Source: Competibacteraceae bacterium UBA2788
GTDB lineage: Bacteria; Pseudomonadota; Gammaproteobacteria; Competibacterales; Competibacteraceae
DNA: 7,764 nt
Direction of reading: 5' to 3'
Assembly: GCA_002352185.1 (NCBI GenBank)
Contig: DEHY01000162.1
Span: 1 to 7,764, forward strand
Shown piece after piece: positions 1 through 7,208 of the stretch. A model generated the notes under the pieces. It had not been told where the DNA came from. It did not search any database and was given only the letters and a program-made list of their open reading frames with translations. The first letter of the stretch is position 1, and each line of letters begins with the position of its first letter. The position numbers were made by a program, and so were the translations under genes.

Positions 1-1304
1 CCGGGACGGTTCAACTCCCCGCGCACCGGACCCGACGGCAAGCGCTCCAGAATCTGATCAATCAGCGCCAAACTCTGTTCCACTTCCCGAATCCGCAACC
101 ACACCCGCGCATTGACATCGCTTTCGGTCAGCGCCGGAATTTCAAACTCCAGTTGATCGTAGGGCGGATAACCCGGATCGCGGCGGGCATCGAAGGCGCG
201 CCCACCGGCGCGGCCAATAATCCCGCCGCAGCCGAATTGTTTGATCAAGGACGGTTTGACGAAGCCGGTGCCTACGGTGCGGTTTTGCAGCGAGGCGGTG
301 CTGTCGTACAAATCGATCAGCGGCGGAAACCGGCGGCGGATCTCGGCAACCAGCGCCCACAGAATCTTCACGCCGTCCGCCGACAAATCGGCAATGACCC
401 CGCCGGGAATCACGCAATCCATCAGCAGGCGATGACCGAAACCGGCGGCGCTGGCGCGCAACACCTGCTCGCGCAATACCGCGCAATGCGCCAGCATCAG
501 CGCAAAAGCGGCGTCGTTGCAGATCGCGCCGATATCGCCGCAGTGATTAGCCAATCGTTCCAGTTCGGCCATCAACGCCCGTAGCCAGTGAGCGCGGTCA
601 GGTACGGTGGTTTCCGTCGCGGCTTCGACGGCGCGGGCGAACGCCAGCGCGTAGGCCACGGTGCTGTCGCCCGACACCCGTCCGATCAGCCGCGCCGCCC
701 GTTCCGGCGTTGCGCCGGTCAGCAGCGATTCGATGCCCTTGTGGACGTAGCCCAGCCGTTCTTCCAGCCGCACCACCGCTTCGCCGTTGGCGGTGAAGCG
801 GAAATGACCGGGTTCGATGATGCCGGCGTGAACCGGCCCCACCGGAATCTGGTGCAAGCCTTCGCCTTCTGCCGTCAAAAAGGGATAAGCAGGCTGCGGA
901 TCGGTGCGTGGCGTTACCGCACCGAGCGGATGCGCGACCGGCCAGCGGCCATGATCCAGCCAAGGGCGGGGATCGGGAGCGGCGACCGGCTGCAACCCGA
1001 CCAGATCGGCCATGGCGCGCTCCAGCCGTTGCGCGGGCGGATGCAGCCGGCCAACCGAGGGAAACCGTCCATCGGGACAGGGCAGGCCGGCGACGCCCAG
1101 CGCCCCGCCCGCGTTCTCACGCACGGCCAGATGCGCCATCCCGGTTTCCCCCCACAATCCGAGCAGGCTCCAGGCACCGTCGGCTAAGCCCTTGCTCAGG
1201 GCAGCCCAAACTTCAGGGGTCACGATCATCCAAGGCCAAGGGCGATGGCCAGCAACCGGCTGGCCACCCTCCAGCACCATCCATAAAAAGCCCGTATTCA
1301 TCAT
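1..1304 (-). CDS. hyfG: Hydrogenase-4/Ehr-type large subunit (HyfG/HycE-like, NuoCD-like fusion), 3' end outside window; lacks N-terminal NiFe cysteines
   Basis: The reading frame runs from tandem ATG ATG codons (1304-1299) to the left edge without a stop, giving 434 visible residues. A GAGAG ribosome binding site (1309-1313) lies 4 or 7 bases upstream, so either ATG could be used. Residues 1 to about 140 form a short NuoC-like domain with the signature ERAMADLVGL (95-104). The NuoD/HycE-like domain begins near 146 with EGEGLHQIPVGP and EPGHFRF, then LEERLGYVHKGIE (about 180-192), RTVGTGF (342-348) and RAGGRAFDARRDP (365-377). These align with E. coli HycE as I remember it. Where HycE has RVCGICG this protein has RVSGDST, so both first-motif cysteines are serine (211 and 214). 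The C-terminal DPCxxC region lies outside the window. By homology it is a cytoplasmic peripheral subunit docked on the HyfC membrane arm. The family assignment is firm; hydrogenase activity is doubtful, and an Ehr-type role is inferred. Confidence 0.93.
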   Translation of the reverse strand, partial: MMNTGFLWMVLEGGQPVAGHRPWPWMIVTPEVWAALSKGLADGAWSLLGLWGETGMAHLAVRENAGGALGVAGLPCPDGRFPSVGRLHPPAQRLERAMADLVGLQPVAAPDPRPWLDHGRWPVAHPLGAVTPRTDPQPAYPFLTAEGEGLHQIPVGPVHAGIIEPGHFRFTANGEAVVRLEERLGYVHKGIESLLTGATPERAARLIGRVSGDSTVAYALAFARAVEAATETTVPDRAHWLRALMAELERLANHCGDIGAICNDAAFALMLAHCAVLREQVLRASAAGFGHRLLMDCVIPGGVIADLSADGVKILWALVAEIRRRFPPLIDLYDSTASLQNRTVGTGFVKPSLIKQFGCGGIIGRAGGRAFDARRDPGYPPYDQLEFEIPALTESDVNARVWLRIREVEQSLALIDQILERLPSGPVRGELNRP

Positions 1305-1334
1305 TACGCTCTCAAGCCAACAACAACACTGATT

Positions 1335-1712
1335 TCAGACATCCGGGTCGCGGTGGAGATTGAATACCCGCAGACCACCGGTACCGATCTCAACATAGCA
1401 CCGCGCCTCCTCGAAAACGGACCGCAGCACTGTCCAGTGGTGATCGAACAAGGCGATCAATTGATCGTTGGAGAGATTGCCCAAGGTCACTCTCATTACG
1501 CGGGCAGGCTTACCGGCGATGAAATGGCTATCCCGAAAATCGGCATCCTTGGTGATGAGAAATGATCCAGTTTCATCGACATAACGGGCGATCTCAGAAT
1601 CCTTGGTGTACCACTTGTGCAGGATGCGGTTGACATGGGTAGCATCCACGCCGCGCTCGCGCAGGAAGTTGACGAGGCGATAGGGAATATGAACGTCGCA
1701 GAGGACGCGCAT
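1335..1712 (-). CDS. DUF5615 PIN-like toxin of a toxin-antitoxin pair
   Basis: This 125-residue protein begins MRVLCDVHIPYRL, the usual DUF5615 opening in which an early Asp (here D6) sits at the end of the first beta strand. The middle carries D38 and E40 in KWYTKDSEIA, and the strand FLITKDADF supplies D56 and D58. These acidic positions match the metal-binding set of PIN-like (Mut7-C-like) nucleases, so RNA cleavage is the likely activity, although this is inferred from the fold family. The length is typical. Its ATG overlaps the stop of the upstream DUF433 gene by one base (TGATG), indicating translational coupling, and the stop lies 30 bases before the hyfG start. Base composition is visibly less GC-rich than the flanking hyf genes, which suggests a separate origin. 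I see no truncation or frameshift. Confidence 0.85.
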   Translation of the reverse strand: MRVLCDVHIPYRLVNFLRERGVDATHVNRILHKWYTKDSEIARYVDETGSFLITKDADFRDSHFIAGKPARVMRVTLGNLSNDQLIALFDHHWTVLRSVFEEARCYVEIGTGGLRVFNLHRDPDV

Positions 1713-1939
1713 CAGGCGACATGCGCCATGGTCTCGCCCGAGACCACCAGCCGGGCGTATTGCAGGCAGGCGGCGATATCCTCGCGTTCAAGCTCGGGGT
1801 GGTCCGCCAGGATGTCGGCGGGCTGCATCCCCGATGACACCAGATCCAGCACGGCCTCGACCGGCCAGCGCATGTGCCTGACGCAGGGTTTGCCGTGGCA
1901 AATTTCACTATCCAGGGTGATGCGTTCGAGAAGAGACAT
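1712..1939 (-). CDS. DUF433 family antitoxin
   Basis: This 75-residue protein matches DUF433: it opens with ITLDSEICHGKPCVR (7-21), the hallmark HGKPC-(I/V)-R motif, and continues with a helical segment typical of the winged-helix DNA-binding part of the family (PVEAVLDLVSSGMQPADIL, then HPELEREDIAACLQYA). The family consensus after HGKPC is usually RGTRIPV; here it is RHMRWPV, a modest variation. The ATG at 1939 is preceded by an AGGAG ribosome binding site (1949-1953) about nine bases away. DUF433 genes are commonly found directly upstream of DUF5615 genes and act as the antitoxin, probably also repressing their own operon. An inverted repeat immediately upstream of the ribosome binding site is a candidate operator. 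The gene starts 71 bases after the hyfF stop, on the same strand. Confidence 0.85.
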   Translation of the reverse strand: MSLLERITLDSEICHGKPCVRHMRWPVEAVLDLVSSGMQPADILADHPELEREDIAACLQYARLVVSGETMAHVA

Positions 1940-1954
1940 CGTTTGAAGCTCCTG

Positions 1955-1973
1955 GGATCAGGCGGCGTGATCC
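1955..1973. promoter_or_regulatory. Inverted repeat next to the antitoxin ribosome binding site; possible operator or RBS hairpin
   Basis: GGATCA (1955-1960) and TGATCC (1968-1973) are perfect 6-base inverted arms separated by 7 bases. The repeat adjoins the AGGAG ribosome binding site of the DUF433 gene (1949-1953) and ends 16 bases from its ATG. Antitoxins commonly autoregulate by binding palindromes in this position, so an operator is plausible; a short RNA hairpin affecting translation is the alternative. It has no T-run and is too short to be a convincing terminator for hyfF. The repeat is seen; its function is inferred. Confidence 0.35.
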
Positions 1974-2010
1974 GAGATGGACTGATTGGGGTTAACAAGG
2001 CGCGGGCCGT

Positions 2011-3462
2011 TCAACCCAACAGCACTGCGACGTTGTGGAACCAGGCGACCAGCGGTCCCGGCAACCAGACTCCGGCGATCAGGACCAGCGCCAGATGCGC
2101 CAGCATCGGCAGGATGCCGGCCTGCACCGGCATGGCGGGACCGCTGTCCGGTTTGCCGAACGCCAGTCCGTGCAACCGCCACAGCAGCGTACCGAACGCC
2201 AGCAGCAACCCCAGCACCAGCAGCAACGCCAGCAGCGGCTGGCGGGCGAAGGTGGAACTCACCACCAGAAACTCGCTCATGAAGATCCCGAACGGGGGCA
2301 TCCCGGCAATGGCGATCACGCCCGCCACCAGTCCCCAGCCCAACGCCGGGTGGGTGACGGTCAAGCCGCGAATGGTGGAAATCCGTTGCGTGCCCTTGAC
2401 CTGGGAGATGTGGCCCACGGCGAAGAAAATCGCCGATTTGGTCAGACTGTGCAGGGTCATGTGCAGCAACCCGGCGAAATTGGCCAGCGGCCCGCCCATG
2501 CCGAAAGCGAAAGTGATGATGCCCATGTGTTCGATGGAGGAATAGGCGAACAGCCGCTTGATGTCGCCCCGGCGGTAGAGCATCAGCCCGGCGAACAGCA
2601 GCGACAGCAAGCCCAGGCCGACCATCAGCGGCCCCGGCGCCAGCGCGGACGGATTGGCGTTCATCAGCATCTTGAAGCGCAGCACTGCATACAGCGCCAC
2701 GTTCAGCAACAAACCGGACAGCACCGCTGAAATCGGCGTGGGGCCTTCGGCATGAGCGTCGGGCAACCAGGCGTGCAGCGGCGCCAGGCCGGCCTTGGTG
2801 CCGTAACCGAGCAGCAGGAACACAAACGCCAGATTGAGCAGCGCCGGATCGAAGGAGCCGGCGCCGGCCAGCAATTGATCCCAGGCCATCGCCGGCAAGC
2901 CTTCGCCCATCACCGGCTGCGCCGCCAGATACACCAGAATGGTGCCAAACAGCGCCAGAGCGATGCCGAGACTGCCCAGGATGAAATACTTCCAGGCGGC
3001 CTCCAGCGCGGCGCGGGTCCGGTAGATGCCGACCATCAGCACCGTAATCAGCGTCGCCAGTTCAATCGCCACCCACATCAGCCCGATGTTGTTGGCGAGA
3101 AACGCCAGGTTCATGGCGAAGATCAGCGCCTGATACATGGCGTGATAAAAGCGCAGATACACCGGGGTCAGCCGCCCGGTTTCCAGTTCGTGAGCGATGT
3201 AGCTGGCGCTGAATACGCTGGTGGTGAAACTGACCAGATTGTTCAACACGATCAGATAGATGTTGAAATCATCCACCCGCAGGTAAAGATTGGGTTCCGG
3301 CTTCATCCACAACAGGGCGGCGGCGGCCAGCAGACTAAGCAAGGCCGCGCTGACGTTCAGCCGGGCGCCGATCCGGTAATCGGGCAGCAGCGCCAGCAGC
3401 AGCGCGGCGGTGGCCGGAACCGCCAGCAGCACGGTCACTGCCATGACGCCCAGGTTGCTCAT
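2011..3462 (-). CDS. hyfF: Hydrogenase-4 component F-like, antiporter-type proton-channel subunit
   Basis: This 483-residue, highly hydrophobic protein belongs to the proton-conducting membrane transporter family (NuoM/NuoN/Mrp antiporter-like) and resembles HyfF/HycC-type subunits. About 13-14 membrane segments are visible. Residues typical of the proton path are present: E134 in VAIELATL (the TM5 glutamate), K223 in GYGTKAGLAPLHAWLPDAHAEG (the broken TM7 helix), K302 and H312 in the GDIKRLFAYSSIEHMG segment, and H334, H338 and K342 in LLHMTLHSLTKSA. E397 follows in the PPFGIFMSEF motif. The ATG overlaps the hyfE stop as ATGA, and AGGAG sits 8 bases upstream, so the start is well supported. 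It should sit in the cytoplasmic membrane as one of two antiporter-like subunits with HyfB. The length is slightly below the usual ~500 residues but the protein looks complete. Confidence 0.93.
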   Translation of the reverse strand: MSNLGVMAVTVLLAVPATAALLLALLPDYRIGARLNVSAALLSLLAAAALLWMKPEPNLYLRVDDFNIYLIVLNNLVSFTTSVFSASYIAHELETGRLTPVYLRFYHAMYQALIFAMNLAFLANNIGLMWVAIELATLITVLMVGIYRTRAALEAAWKYFILGSLGIALALFGTILVYLAAQPVMGEGLPAMAWDQLLAGAGSFDPALLNLAFVFLLLGYGTKAGLAPLHAWLPDAHAEGPTPISAVLSGLLLNVALYAVLRFKMLMNANPSALAPGPLMVGLGLLSLLFAGLMLYRRGDIKRLFAYSSIEHMGIITFAFGMGGPLANFAGLLHMTLHSLTKSAIFFAVGHISQVKGTQRISTIRGLTVTHPALGWGLVAGVIAIAGMPPFGIFMSEFLVVSSTFARQPLLALLLVLGLLLAFGTLLWRLHGLAFGKPDSGPAMPVQAGILPMLAHLALVLIAGVWLPGPLVAWFHNVAVLLG

Positions 3463-4124
3463 TTCCGCCGCTCCTCGCGGAAGGTGTCCATCGCCTGCAT
3501 GTCCACACTATCGAAGCGTTCCCGGATGCGGAACAGGAAGACGCCGATCACGATCAGCGCGATCAGCACCGAGAAGGCGATGCTGATCTCCACCGCCAGC
3601 GGCATCCCGCGCGCCCCGGCGGCGGCCAGCACCAGCCCATTTTCCAGCGACATGAAACCCACCACCAGGCTCACCGCGTTTTGGCGGGTGATCATCAGCA
3701 GCAGCCCCAGCAGCAGCACCGCCAGGGCGAACGCCAGATCCTCGCGGGCCAGCGCATCGGTCGTCGCCGTCACCGGCAGCATCACCAGAATTGCCAGCGC
3801 GACCAGCGCCGCGCCCGCCAGCATGTCGAGGCCCACGCCCCCCACCACCTCCAGGGTCCGATGGATGCCGAGCCGCCGGACGATGCGGTGCAGCGCGGTC
3901 GGAATGATGATCGCCTTGAACACCAGCGCGATTCCCGCCGTGACGTAGAGATGGTGCGCGTCCTGGATAGTCGCTTGCCAGCCGACCGCCAGCACCAGCA
4001 CCAGCGAGTGCAGGGCAAAAACGTTGATCAGCGCGGACAGCCGATCCTGGTACAGCATCAGGAAGCTCACCACCACCATGCCGCCCGCCAGAAAATGGGC
4101 AATATCAAACGCCAGACCGTGCAT
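3459..4124 (-). CDS. hyfE: Hydrogenase-4 component E-like membrane subunit (NuoK-like)
   Basis: This 221-residue membrane protein resembles HyfE. It has about six to seven hydrophobic segments; the C-terminal half carries the NuoK-like stretch QNAVSLVVGFMSLENGLVLAA, with a membrane glutamate (E161 from this start), followed by a second membrane-proximal acidic residue in AVEISIAFSVLIALIVIG. In complex I the corresponding NuoK glutamates carry protons between subunits. Two starts are possible: GTG at 4127, forming a GTGA overlap with the hyfC stop, or ATG at 4124. I prefer ATG because GGAG (4132-4135) is 6 bases from it but only 3 from GTG; the choice adds or removes one residue. The stop overlaps the hyfF ATG. 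The soluble tail (after about 200) is short and charged. It links the HyfC connector to the antiporter subunits. Confidence 0.9.
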   Translation of the reverse strand: MHGLAFDIAHFLAGGMVVVSFLMLYQDRLSALINVFALHSLVLVLAVGWQATIQDAHHLYVTAGIALVFKAIIIPTALHRIVRRLGIHRTLEVVGGVGLDMLAGAALVALAILVMLPVTATTDALAREDLAFALAVLLLGLLLMITRQNAVSLVVGFMSLENGLVLAAAGARGMPLAVEISIAFSVLIALIVIGVFLFRIRERFDSVDMQAMDTFREERRK

Positions 4125-5080
4125 CACAGGCTCCGCGACACGAACAGCAGCAGGGTTCCGAGCAGCCCCAGCATCAGCGCCGCCCCCATAAATTGATCAA
4201 CGCGGAACACCCGCATTTTGGCGATGCTGGTCTCGAACAGCGCCAGCAGGAAACCGCCGAACGCCAGCTTGGCGACATAGATCGCCACGCCGCCGAGATA
4301 GGCGGTCAGACCCGCTCCGGCAGTCGCCATCCCCCAGGGCGCAAAGATGCACCCCAGCAACGACAAATACAGCAGCAGCTTGAGCGAAGCGGCCAGTTCA
4401 ATCAGCGCCAGATGGCGACCGGAATACTCCAGCACCATCGCCTCATGCACCATGGTCAATTCCAGATGCGTCGCCGGATTGTCCACCGGGATGCGGGCGT
4501 TTTCGGCGATGGCTACCATGACCAGAGCCATCAGGGCCAGAGCCAGCGATACCCGCAGGCCAACATCGGCGGTCAGCATGAACCGGGCGACCGCCGACAG
4601 TTCCGTCGTACCCGCCAGCAGCGACAAGGTGAACACCATCATCAGCATGGCCGGTTCCGCCAGCGACGCGATCATCATTTCGCGGCTGGAGCCGATGCCG
4701 CCGAAGCTGGTGCCGACATCCAGACCGGCCAGCGCCAGAAAAAAGCGGGCGGTGCCGAGCAGCGCCACAATCGCGATCAGGTCGGCGGTCCAGTTGAACA
4801 ACAGGCCGCTGGCGAAGGTCGGGGCCAGCGACGCCGCCACCCAGATCGCGGAAAAAATCAGATAGGGCGCCACCCGAAACAGCCAGGAGGCGGAGGCGGC
4901 CAGGACCACTTCCTTGCGCAACAGCTTGGACAGGTCACGGTAGGGTTGCAGCAGCGATGGACCGCGCCGCCGCAGCAACTGCGCCTTGAGCGCGCGGATC
5001 CAGCCGGTGAGCAGCGGCGCCAGCAGCAGCGTCAGCAGCATTTGGCAACCCTGCACCAGATAGTCGGCGATCAGCGCCAT
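4124..5080 (-). CDS. hyfC: Hydrogenase-4 component C-like / complex I subunit 1 family (NuoH-like connector)
   Basis: This 318-residue protein is a NuoH/HyfC/HycD homologue with about eight membrane helices, the usual length. Diagnostic cytoplasmic loops are intact: RRRGPSLLQPYRDLSKLLRKE (residues 37-57), FGGIGSSREMMIASLAEPA (126-144), IPVDNPATHLELTMVHEAM (197-215), the charged EYSGRHLAL (218-226) and KMRVFRVDQFMGAAL near the C terminus. In this family these loops dock the large and small peripheral subunits and carry charge into the membrane arm. The start overlaps the end of hyfB by 10 bases, and the stop abuts the hyfE start, so the genes are clearly co-transcribed. The first residues (MALIADYLVQGCQML) match the usual N terminus, supporting the ATG. 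Its E- and R-rich loops are conserved even though the partner HyfG has lost its first NiFe motif, arguing that the complex is still functional. Confidence 0.94.
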   Translation of the reverse strand: MALIADYLVQGCQMLLTLLLAPLLTGWIRALKAQLLRRRGPSLLQPYRDLSKLLRKEVVLAASASWLFRVAPYLIFSAIWVAASLAPTFASGLLFNWTADLIAIVALLGTARFFLALAGLDVGTSFGGIGSSREMMIASLAEPAMLMMVFTLSLLAGTTELSAVARFMLTADVGLRVSLALALMALVMVAIAENARIPVDNPATHLELTMVHEAMVLEYSGRHLALIELAASLKLLLYLSLLGCIFAPWGMATAGAGLTAYLGGVAIYVAKLAFGGFLLALFETSIAKMRVFRVDQFMGAALMLGLLGTLLLFVSRSL

Positions 5081-7086
5081 AGGACCATTCCCAGCAACAG
5101 CAGCACCAGCGCGCCGAACACCACGCTCAGGTAACGGCGGATCGTGAGGTATTGCAGGTAGTTGAAGCGGGTTGAAACCGCCACCACGGCATGGGCGATG
5201 GGGGCGTAGCCGCGCTCCCAGATCGGATCGTGCAATTCGATCTTGAACCGCGCCGGGCGCAAATCGCCGGGCGGCGGCATAAAGACCCGTTCACGGGCCT
5301 GAAACACGACGCTGCCGAACACCCGGCGGATCGGTTGGGCGAAGCTGCCGGCGGTGTACTGGAAGGCAGGGTTGGCGTCGGGAAAGCCGCAATCCCAGGC
5401 GGGACCGCGCCGGACCGCGCTGGAGGCCAGCCGGTGAATCAGCACGGCGGCGGTGGTTCCCGACAGCGCCATGAACAGCAGCACCAGCAGGCCGTTATAG
5501 GTACTCTTTACATCCACCACCGGCACCAGCGTCAGCCAGGGTTGATGATGCTGGGGAATCAGCCGGGCGCCGCCATTCAGCAGACTCACCACCGGCGCCA
5601 GCCCATCCACTACCAACCCCGGCAGAATGCCCGCCAGCAGGCATAAGGCGGCCAGAACGAACAGCGCAGCCAGCGAGTAACGGTCGGTCTCTCGCGCCTG
5701 GGTGGCGGCGGGAGATCGGGCGCGACCCAGAAAGGTGATGCCGAAGGCCTTGACGAAACAGGCGGCGGCCAGAGCGGCGGACAAGGCCAGCAGCGCGCCG
5801 ACCGCCGGCACCAGGAATTTGAGCAGCCATTGCGGCAATTCGGGGCTGATCAGAATGGCCTGAAACGTCAGCCATTCGGAGACAAAGCCGTTCAGCGGCG
5901 GCAGCGCCGAAATCGCCGCCGCGCCGATCAGAAACGCCAGCGCAGTCCACGGCATCGGGTGAATCAGACCGCCCAGTTTTTCCATATCGCGCTCGCCGGT
6001 GGCGGTCAGCACCGCGCCCGTGCCGAGAAACAGCAGGCTTTTGAACAGCGAGTGATTGAGGATGTGAAACAGCGCGGCGGTCAACGCCAGCGCGGCGCTG
6101 GCGTACATCAGATTGGCCTGAAACGCCAGCGCCAGGCCCAGGCCGATGAAAATGATGCCGATGTTCTCCACCGTGTGATAGGCAAGCAGCCGTTTCAGAT
6201 CGTGCTGCATCAGTGCGTACAGCACCCCCAGCACGGCGGTGATCCCGCCCAGCGCCAGCACCAGCCCGCCCCACCACCACAACACCGGCTCGCCCAGCAG
6301 ATCGAACACGATGCGGATGAAGCCGTACACCGCCACCTTGGTCATCACCCCGCTCATCAGGGCCGAAACGTGGCTGGGCGCGGCGGGATGCGCCAGCGGC
6401 AGCCAGACATGCAGCGGCACCAGCCCGGCCTTGGAGCCTGCGCCCAACAGCGCCAGCGCCAGCACCAGCGCGGCGAATCCGGGGGTTATCGCGCTGGCGC
6501 GGACCGTATCGAAGTCGTAACCGCCGCTGGTGCCGGCCAGCAGTCCGAACGCCAGCAGCAGCGCCAGGGTGCCGAAGCAGGCCATGACCAGATACAGATA
6601 ACCGGCGCGGGCGTTGGCCGGGTCCTGGTGATGGGCCATGACCAGCGCCCACGAACTCAGCGACATGAATTCCCAGGCGAACAGGAAGCTGAAGGCGTCA
6701 TCGGCCAGCAACACCAGATTCATCCCGGCCAGAAACGCCGGAAAGAACGGCAGTACTCGCTCCGGCGCTTTTTCGTGCTGGCCGTAGCCGAGGGCGAACA
6801 GGCTGGCGACCGCGCCGCCCAGATTGACCACAATCAGGAAAAAAGCGGCCAGCGCATCCAGCCGGAAATGCGCGCCCAGCCACGGCAAGCCCAGCGGCAG
6901 CTTGAGCGTTTCCGGCGTGGAAGCGGTCAGCAGATGGGCGAGCGCGATGCCTAACCCGGTGGCGGCGACGGCCAGCGTGACGCCATAGACCCGACGGCTG
7001 CAATCCGGCTGGCGGGCCGCAGCGACCGCGTAGACGCTGGCGGCGAGCGGGATCAGCAGTAAACCTAGCAGCAGTGGCAACGACAT
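5071..7086 (-). CDS. hyfB: Hydrogenase-4 component B-like, large antiporter-type subunit
   Basis: This 671-residue protein is a HyfB/HycC-type member of the NuoL/Mrp antiporter-like family, at the expected length. The core of about 14 helices carries E139 in FAWEFMSLSSW (TM5 glutamate), K219 in GAGSKAGLVPLHVWLPLAHPA (TM7), K250 in SGVMTKVAVYGF, H304 in KRLLAYHTVENIG, and H341, H345 and K349 in HILNHSLFKSLLF, all expected for proton translocation. The C-terminal extension contains the HyfB-specific soluble segment beginning WDCGFPDANPAFQYTAGSF, then FGSVVF and a final membrane helix. ATG at 7086 is the only ATG that gives the standard N terminus (MSLPLLLGLLLIPL), but its ribosome binding site is poor: GAGAGAG lies about 14 bases away (7101-7107). 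It is the first gene of the operon, so any promoter should lie in the 217 bases before it. Confidence 0.94.
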   Translation of the reverse strand: MSLPLLLGLLLIPLAASVYAVAAARQPDCSRRVYGVTLAVAATGLGIALAHLLTASTPETLKLPLGLPWLGAHFRLDALAAFFLIVVNLGGAVASLFALGYGQHEKAPERVLPFFPAFLAGMNLVLLADDAFSFLFAWEFMSLSSWALVMAHHQDPANARAGYLYLVMACFGTLALLLAFGLLAGTSGGYDFDTVRASAITPGFAALVLALALLGAGSKAGLVPLHVWLPLAHPAAPSHVSALMSGVMTKVAVYGFIRIVFDLLGEPVLWWWGGLVLALGGITAVLGVLYALMQHDLKRLLAYHTVENIGIIFIGLGLALAFQANLMYASAALALTAALFHILNHSLFKSLLFLGTGAVLTATGERDMEKLGGLIHPMPWTALAFLIGAAAISALPPLNGFVSEWLTFQAILISPELPQWLLKFLVPAVGALLALSAALAAACFVKAFGITFLGRARSPAATQARETDRYSLAALFVLAALCLLAGILPGLVVDGLAPVVSLLNGGARLIPQHHQPWLTLVPVVDVKSTYNGLLVLLFMALSGTTAAVLIHRLASSAVRRGPAWDCGFPDANPAFQYTAGSFAQPIRRVFGSVVFQARERVFMPPPGDLRPARFKIELHDPIWERGYAPIAHAVVAVSTRFNYLQYLTIRRYLSVVFGALVLLLLGMVLWR

Positions 7087-7121
7087 GGCGGCGAAATCGG
7101 CTCTCTCGACAATGCGACTGA

Positions 7122-7154
7122 ATCGCCGCGATCACGGTTTTATTAGGCGGCGAT
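7122..7154. repeat. 8-base inverted repeat with long loop, upstream of hyfB
   Basis: ATCGCCGC (7122-7129) and GCGGCGAT (7147-7154) are perfect inverted arms around a 17-base, AT-rich loop. There is no T-run on either side, so this is not a good terminator. It falls in the leader of hyfB, 36 bases and more upstream of the ATG, and might be a protein-binding site or a leader hairpin, or chance. Confidence 0.3.
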
Positions 7155-7208
7155 AAGGTTTTGAATAGCTCTAACTGTGATCCATAACCGCCAAAAAGCA
7201 ACGGGACG

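Noticed and set aside
588..1187. Plus-strand frames and short minus-strand frames across 142-1187
   Set aside because: They lie over the hyfG-like frame, which is recognisable across its length; the others give Arg/Pro-rich sequence without motifs.
1955..1973. Terminator for hyfF
   Set aside because: The 6-base stem has no T-run on the minus strand and hyfG, part of the same complex, lies downstream.
1594..1998. 134-codon minus-strand frame across the toxin-antitoxin pair, and a 109-codon plus-strand frame at 1617-1946
   Set aside because: Both overlap DUF433 and DUF5615 genes that match their families with ribosome binding site and coupled start/stop.
2752..3948. Long plus-strand open frame (398 codons) opposite hyfE and hyfF
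   Set aside because: The translation is rich in Gln, Arg and His with no family resemblance; it is the antisense of GC-rich leucine/alanine codons of clear hyf genes.
2011..5080. Repeated CAGCAGC/GCCAGCAGC tracts scattered through the hyf genes
   Set aside because: They encode the leucine- and alanine-rich membrane helices with GC-rich codons and do not form a regular repeat array or CRISPR.
4193..5134. Plus-strand open frame of 313 codons opposite hyfC
   Set aside because: Same Q/R/H-rich shadow composition, opposite a gene with all NuoH motifs intact.
5495..6652. Minus-strand frame of 385 codons inside hyfB
   Set aside because: Out-of-frame reading of hyfB, Arg/Gly/Ala-rich, no independent start signal or domain.
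5830..6954. Plus-strand open frame of 374 codons opposite hyfB
   Set aside because: Shadow of hyfB; low-complexity Gln/Arg/His sequence.
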